Source: Streptomyces sp. WMMB303 (GTDB lineage: Bacteria; Actinomycetota; Actinomycetes; Streptomycetales; Streptomycetaceae). Taken from it: a stretch of DNA of 64,000 nt. This document shows positions 60,453-64,000 of this stretch, piece after piece (the first letter of the stretch is position 1; each line of letters starts with the position of its first letter). A program made the translations under genes and the position numbers. The DNA lies in the NCBI RefSeq assembly GCF_029351045.1, contig NZ_JARKIN010000001.1, positions 1,388,001 to 1,452,000 on the forward strand. The letters are read 5' to 3'. A model generated the notes under the pieces. That model did not search any database. It was not told where the DNA came from and worked only from the letters and a program-made list of their open reading frames with translations.

Positions 60453-61190
60453 TCAGCGGGTGCCTCGCTCCCCGCCGTTGACGTTGAGCACCTGCGCGGT
60501 GATGTCGCGTGCCGCGGGCGAGGCCAGGAACGCGACGGCGCCTGCGATGTCCTCCGGGCGGCCCGGGCGGCCGACCGCGGTGGAGGCGATGAGGTGAGCG
60601 CGCCGCTCGGGGGTGAGGTGGTCGCCGAAGAACTCCGTGTCGGCCACGTATCCCGGTGCGACGACGTTCGCCGTGATGTCGCGCGCGCCCAGCTCACGGG
60701 CCAGGCCGAGGTTCCAGGAGGCGAGCCCCGCCTTGGCCGCGCCGTAGGCGCCCGCACCCTTGTCGGCCGCGATGGAACCGATACTGACGACAGCGCCGCC
60801 CTCGGCCAGCCGGTCCTCGACCGCCTTGGTCGTCAGCGCCGCGGTCAGCAGATTGGCGTCCAGATTGGCGCGGAAGCTCCGGGCGAACCGTGCCAGGGGG
60901 TTGAGCGCGGGATCCCCGGCCTCTTCCGCCGGGCCGAAGTCGGTGTTCCCGCCCGCGTTGTTGACGAGTACGTCGAGCCGCTCGGGCAGCGACGGCAGCA
61001 GCCGGGCCACCGCCTCCGGGTCGGTGTGGTCGCAGACCACGGCCTGTGCGCCGATCCGTTCGGCGGCCGCCGCCAGCGGAGCCTGCCGCCGCCCGGTCAG
61101 CACGACCGTGTCCCCCTGCTCCGCGAAGTGCCGCGCCACGGCAGCCCCGATGCCTGTCGCACCACCGGTGACCAGGATGCCGCGTGCCAT
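60453..61190 (-). CDS. SDR-family oxidoreductase
   Basis: A 245-residue short-chain dehydrogenase: TGGATGIGAAVARHFAEQG near the N-terminus, NNAGG near residue 83, YGAAKAGLASWN with the active Tyr and Lys near 152, and C-terminal NGGERGTR. The start ATG 61190 faces the MarR gene, and the palindromic MarR-type site lies between them, so it is the likely target of that regulator. Substrate unknown. Confidence 0.93.
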   Translation of the reverse strand: MARGILVTGGATGIGAAVARHFAEQGDTVVLTGRRQAPLAAAAERIGAQAVVCDHTDPEAVARLLPSLPERLDVLVNNAGGNTDFGPAEEAGDPALNPLARFARSFRANLDANLLTAALTTKAVEDRLAEGGAVVSIGSIAADKGAGAYGAAKAGLASWNLGLARELGARDITANVVAPGYVADTEFFGDHLTPERRAHLIASTAVGRPGRPEDIAGAVAFLASPAARDITAQVLNVNGGERGTR

Positions 61191-61216
61191 AGAGTGTCCT
61201 CCGGATTCATTCAGGG

Positions 61217-61233
61217 CTAAATTTAGAACTAAA
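61217..61233. promoter_or_regulatory. MarR-type operator between SDR and regulator
   Basis: CTAAATTTAGAACTAAA contains the palindrome CTAAATTTAG and an overlapping inverted repeat TTTAG-AA-CTAAA. It is a rare AT-rich patch in a GC-rich region, placed between the divergent SDR (start 61190) and MarR (start 61254) genes. Confidence 0.75.
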
Positions 61234-61253
61234 CGTAGCGCGGAGAAGCGGAC

Positions 61254-61817
61254 ATGGCAAGCGACGAGCACCCACTGGACACCCCGACCGACTACCCGGT
61301 GGCGGACATCGCCGCCGCATGGGAACGCGAGCGTCCAGGTACCCCCGTCTCCTCGATCGGCATCGTCACGCCACTGTGGCGACTGGCCAAGCTCTTCGCC
61401 GACGACCGCCGCCGGGTACTCGCCCGCGCGGACGTCGACGTCGCCACTCTGGACCTGCTCAGCATGCTGCGGCGGGCGGGCGAACCGTACGCCCTCACCA
61501 CCCGCGACCTGGCGGACCGCTCCATGGTCACCGCCGGCGCCATCTCCCAGCGGGTCACCCGGGCCGAACAGGAGGGGCTGGTCACCCGCCGCCCCGGCGA
61601 GGGCCGCCGCCGGTCGGTCGTCGTGGAATTGACCACCGCCGGACACCGGCTGGTCGAGTCCACCGTCGACCAGGTACTCACCCGTGAGGCCGAACTGCTG
61701 ACGGGCCTCGCACCGGACCAGCAGGAGCAGCTCACCGGGTTGCTGCGGGTGCTCCTGCAGGACGTGCAGCACCGGTTGAACGACCACCGGCTGACCCAGG
61801 TGGGCGAACAGGAGTGA
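61254..61817 (+). CDS. MarR-family transcriptional regulator
   Basis: A 187-residue winged-helix repressor. The DNA-binding part is LDLLSMLRRAGEPYALTTRDLADRSMVTAGAISQRVTRAEQEGLVTRRPGEGRRRSVVVELTTAGHRLVE, with dimerisation helices on either side. ATG 61254 follows GGAGAAG. It should repress itself and the divergent SDR through the site at 61217. Confidence 0.95.
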   Translation: MASDEHPLDTPTDYPVADIAAAWERERPGTPVSSIGIVTPLWRLAKLFADDRRRVLARADVDVATLDLLSMLRRAGEPYALTTRDLADRSMVTAGAISQRVTRAEQEGLVTRRPGEGRRRSVVVELTTAGHRLVESTVDQVLTREAELLTGLAPDQQEQLTGLLRVLLQDVQHRLNDHRLTQVGEQE

Positions 61818-61972
61818 CCAGCGACCAGGCGTACTTCCACGAGCGTGGGCGACGTCAGGCCTGCCTGATCACGGCGAGGAGAGAGGTACGGCAGAGTCCG
61901 ACAGGGCCGGCCGGCAACAAGAGTGCCTCGCGGGCGGTGCGGGACCACTCGGCTCCTGGCCCGCCGCCGCTC

Positions 61973-62326
61973 TCACACGGCAATCGGAACCCAAGGCATC
62001 GCCTCACGCCATCCCCCGCGGTCGTACGCCCAGTCGATCATCACCTTGGCGATCGGCGCCGGACCGACCATCTCGTGGGGCCTGGGGACATGGGCCTGGA
62101 AGTGCTTGTCCGCGCTGCCTTCGCGGTACTCCACCTGGTAGCTCATGTCGTCGTTCAGACACACCTGCATGTAGTGCTGATCCACAGGCTCGAGGTCGAG
62201 CCTTTCCAAGATCACGAACCGGTGCCGCAGATTCATGTCCGCCAGCAGATCGTGCAGAACTTCCTCGCTCGGATCGTCCACCGCACGCCCGTCGTCTTCG
62301 ATCGCCCGCAGTACTGGTTGCGCCAT
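61973..62326 (-). CDS. Hypothetical protein (117 aa)
   Basis: A 117-residue acidic, alpha+beta protein. It contains HRFVILERLDLEPVDQHYMQVCLNDDMSYQVEYREGSADKHFQAHV, suggesting several beta strands, and ends AYDRGGWREAMPWVPIAV. The composition and size resemble immunity or single-domain actinobacterial orphan proteins; no family is recognised. ATG 62326. It is divergent from the PPOX-type gene. Confidence 0.75.
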   Translation of the reverse strand: MAQPVLRAIEDDGRAVDDPSEEVLHDLLADMNLRHRFVILERLDLEPVDQHYMQVCLNDDMSYQVEYREGSADKHFQAHVPRPHEMVGPAPIAKVMIDWAYDRGGWREAMPWVPIAV

Positions 62327-62456
62327 GCTCGCGACTCTACTGATCCACCACGGGTCACCCACCCACCCGTGCCCTTCCCGAGAAGGGGCCTCGGTCCGCG
62401 GGAGTAGGCCCCTCGCCTCATGTGCGCTTCGCTGCCGCTGGCTAGAGTCGCCGCCC

Positions 62457-62918
62457 ATGCAGACCACGGGAACGGATCGCCGGGAGACGGCGGAACGCAG
62501 GCGCGACACTCTGGACCGGCTGACCACCGAACGGGACATCTGGGTGTCGACAGCACATCCTGAGTACGGCCCGCACCAGGTGCCGCTGTGGTTCTCATGG
62601 GACGGGCAGGCGGTGTGGATGTGCACCGGTGCCGCGTCCGCGACGGCGCGGAACGTCCGCGCCGAGCCGCGGGTGCGCCTGGCGCTGCCCGACACCTTCG
62701 ACGTGGTGCTGCTCCAGGGCGCGGCGGAGTGCTTCCCGGACCAGGACGTCCCCGGCGACGCGGCCGATGCCTTCGCCACCGAGTTCGGCTGGGACCCGCG
62801 CAGGGAAGAAGAGCCCTTCGTCTACCTGCGTGTGGCGCCGAAGACCGTGCGCGCGTGGCGCGGCGAGCCGGAACTGCGCGGCCGGGTCATCATGCGCGAC
62901 GGGACGTGGCAGGGCTAG
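62457..62918 (+). CDS. Pyridoxamine 5'-phosphate oxidase-family (F420/flavin split-barrel) protein
   Basis: A 153-residue split-beta-barrel protein. DIWVSTAHPEYGPHQVPLWFSWDGQAVWMCT and SATARNVRAEPRVRLALPD are characteristic of PPOX-fold proteins, which bind FMN, F420 or heme. VYLRVAPKTVRAWRGEPELRGR is a family C-terminus. Substrate unknown. ATG 62457. Confidence 0.9.
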   Translation: MQTTGTDRRETAERRRDTLDRLTTERDIWVSTAHPEYGPHQVPLWFSWDGQAVWMCTGAASATARNVRAEPRVRLALPDTFDVVLLQGAAECFPDQDVPGDAADAFATEFGWDPRREEEPFVYLRVAPKTVRAWRGEPELRGRVIMRDGTWQG

Positions 62919-63147
62919 CCTTCTCGCCGGCCCCGGCCCGGCCCCGGCCCGAGGACCGGACTCGGGGCACCTTCGGCCCCTCCCCCGTCCGGGGAGCGGT
63001 CCCGGCACCTCCCGCGTCCGCGCCGCACGCTCAGTCCGCCGTCCCGGCCGCCAACTCGCAGGCATGCGCGTACTCCCGCACCAGTGGGCGGCGGTCATCG
63101 GCACGCCAGGCCAGGACGTGAAGGCAACGTGCGGGGAGGCAGGGCAG

Positions 63148-63714
63148 CTACCGGTGGAAGACGATACTCGGGCAGGTGTCGGGGTCCGTTTCCACGAACA
63201 GATCGGGCTTGTTCCGGGTGCCGCCGATTTCCAGATACTGCGGCTCGGTGGGCATTCGTTGCTCGGGGGTGCCGCTGAGGAAGTCGAGCTTGATCTGGCG
63301 GAACTCTTCTCCACCGGTGGTCTCCTCCTTGCGGAACTCCCAGGTTCCCTCACCCTGGAACTCCTTGCCGGCAGGGCCGTTCTCGCCCAGTTCCTCCAGC
63401 GAGATCGCCCAATTCTTCACCCGTACTGAGCCGACCTGAGCCGTACGCCCTTCGGGATACCGGGTGGAGGCGTGCCCCAGGGTGAGGCGCATGCCGTGCG
63501 GGCCCTGGTAGTCCCCGTTCAGGTCCCTGGCGCGCACGGTGGTGCTCGACCTGGGACACGGGCCCGAAGCGTCGTCCAGGACAGTGCAGGAGCTCAGGGT
63601 GACCAGAGCGCACGCGGCCACCGCTGCCGTCTTGTGGGACACCGTGCCGCTCGGCCTTCGTGTGGGGACAGCCGAGCCGTGCGTCGTCATGGAAGCCATC
63701 GTTTCAGTGCTCAT
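63148..63714 (-). CDS. Hypothetical secreted lipoprotein
   Basis: Up to 188 residues. A hydrophobic signal (TAAVAACALVTLSSC) ends in an L-S-S-C lipobox near residue 43, so it is membrane-anchored outside. The mature part contains RARDLNGDYQGPHGMRLTLG and several beta-rich stretches, and ends DTCPSIVFHR. The true start may be ATG 63690 (MTTHG), which gives a normal signal length. It is coupled to the small gene upstream by an ATGA overlap. Confidence 0.8.
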   Translation of the reverse strand: MSTETMASMTTHGSAVPTRRPSGTVSHKTAAVAACALVTLSSCTVLDDASGPCPRSSTTVRARDLNGDYQGPHGMRLTLGHASTRYPEGRTAQVGSVRVKNWAISLEELGENGPAGKEFQGEGTWEFRKEETTGGEEFRQIKLDFLSGTPEQRMPTEPQYLEIGGTRNKPDLFVETDPDTCPSIVFHR

Positions 63715-63935
63715 CCGGAGCTTCGAAGCGGGGCGGGTGGATGCGCTCCGTCCATGTCATCTTTTCGTGGATGCCGGTGCCGGCCCTCGTCCCGCAAGGG
63801 CTTCATCAGCTCCTTGTGGATCCGGCCGGGCAGACCGTCGATGGCGGTGATGACCTCTTTCCACTTCTGGACCAGGTCCGTAAGAACCGAGAAGTCAGTG
63901 GTCATCAACTCGTGATAGAAGTCTTCGTCCCTCAT
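63711..63935 (-). CDS. Short WXG-like helical protein, possibly truncated
   Basis: A 74-residue protein. The helical N-terminus DEDFYHELMTTDFSVLTDLVQKWKEVITAIDGLPGRIHKELMKPL resembles the start of long actinobacterial WXG/ESX-associated secreted proteins; it breaks off after residue 50 into a basic, non-matching tail (RHRHPRKDD). It may be a truncated or frameshifted gene. It overlaps the lipoprotein gene by 4 bases. Confidence 0.55.
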   Translation of the reverse strand: MRDEDFYHELMTTDFSVLTDLVQKWKEVITAIDGLPGRIHKELMKPLRDEGRHRHPRKDDMDGAHPPAPLRSSG

Positions 63936-64000
63936 CGGTCGTACTCGTCAATCGCCGAACGACGCGGGGCCACGGGCGGCAGGGCCGGGCCAACAGGGCC

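Overview
The window is very GC-rich, with strong third-position G/C bias, GTG starts, 4-base start/stop overlaps (ATGA, GTGA), SARP regulators and mycothiol-type enzymes. This points to a Streptomyces or close actinomycete chromosome. About two thirds (1-42740) looks like one large, mixed natural-product locus; the rest is ordinary accessory metabolism.

Region 1 (1-13101) encodes an aromatic type II polyketide pathway of the spore-pigment/pentangular kind. It has an acetyl-CoA carboxyltransferase cut by the window edge, two small ABM monooxygenases, two SDR ketoreductases, two DUF1772 anthrone-oxygenase-like membrane proteins, SRPBCC and TcmI cyclases, a cupin, KSalpha and chain-length factor, an ACP, two SchA/CurD-like proteins and a degenerate aldehyde-dehydrogenase-like protein. 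A divergent pair (SchA/CurD plus a Tat-exported multicopper oxidase) sits in the middle. Region 2 (13326-18787) has a lysine-free protein with a PLP-enzyme-like fold signature, a probable circularly permuted ATP-grasp protein, two SARPs and a type II thioesterase.

Region 3 (19103-25169) is a RiPP (TOMM) module: a precursor-like peptide with a nitrile-hydratase-type leader, a fused ThiF-like/YcaO cyclodehydratase, a two-component system and a P450. Region 4 (25132-42740, minus strand) is an acyl-handling module: FAD monooxygenase, alpha/beta hydrolase, Sfp-type PPTase, free ACPs, FkbH-like glyceryl-ACP enzyme, KASIII-like protein lacking its His, a KS-AT-ACP polyketide synthase whose AT has lost its serine, two long acyl-CoA dehydrogenases, a fatty-acyl-AMP ligase and, at the far end, a stand-alone thiopeptide-type (SpaB_C) protein. 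FAAL, ACPs, dehydrogenases, KS and PPTase would activate, desaturate and extend an acyl chain. Bracketing of this module by the YcaO/precursor pair and the SpaB_C protein suggests a polyketide/lipid-RiPP hybrid, which is inference.

Region 5 (43079-63935) is housekeeping/accessory: a TTC38-type TPR protein, pentapeptide-repeat protein, DUF574-type methyltransferase, molybdate uptake (TOBE protein, ModA, fused ModB-ModC), an XRE-cupin regulator with a five-gene hydroxyproline catabolic operon, a mycothiol-dependent enzyme, an MFS exporter, an oxidoreductase remnant, a DapA-family enzyme, a MarR/SDR divergent pair and small hypothetical proteins. No tRNA, rRNA, CRISPR array or insertion sequence was seen.
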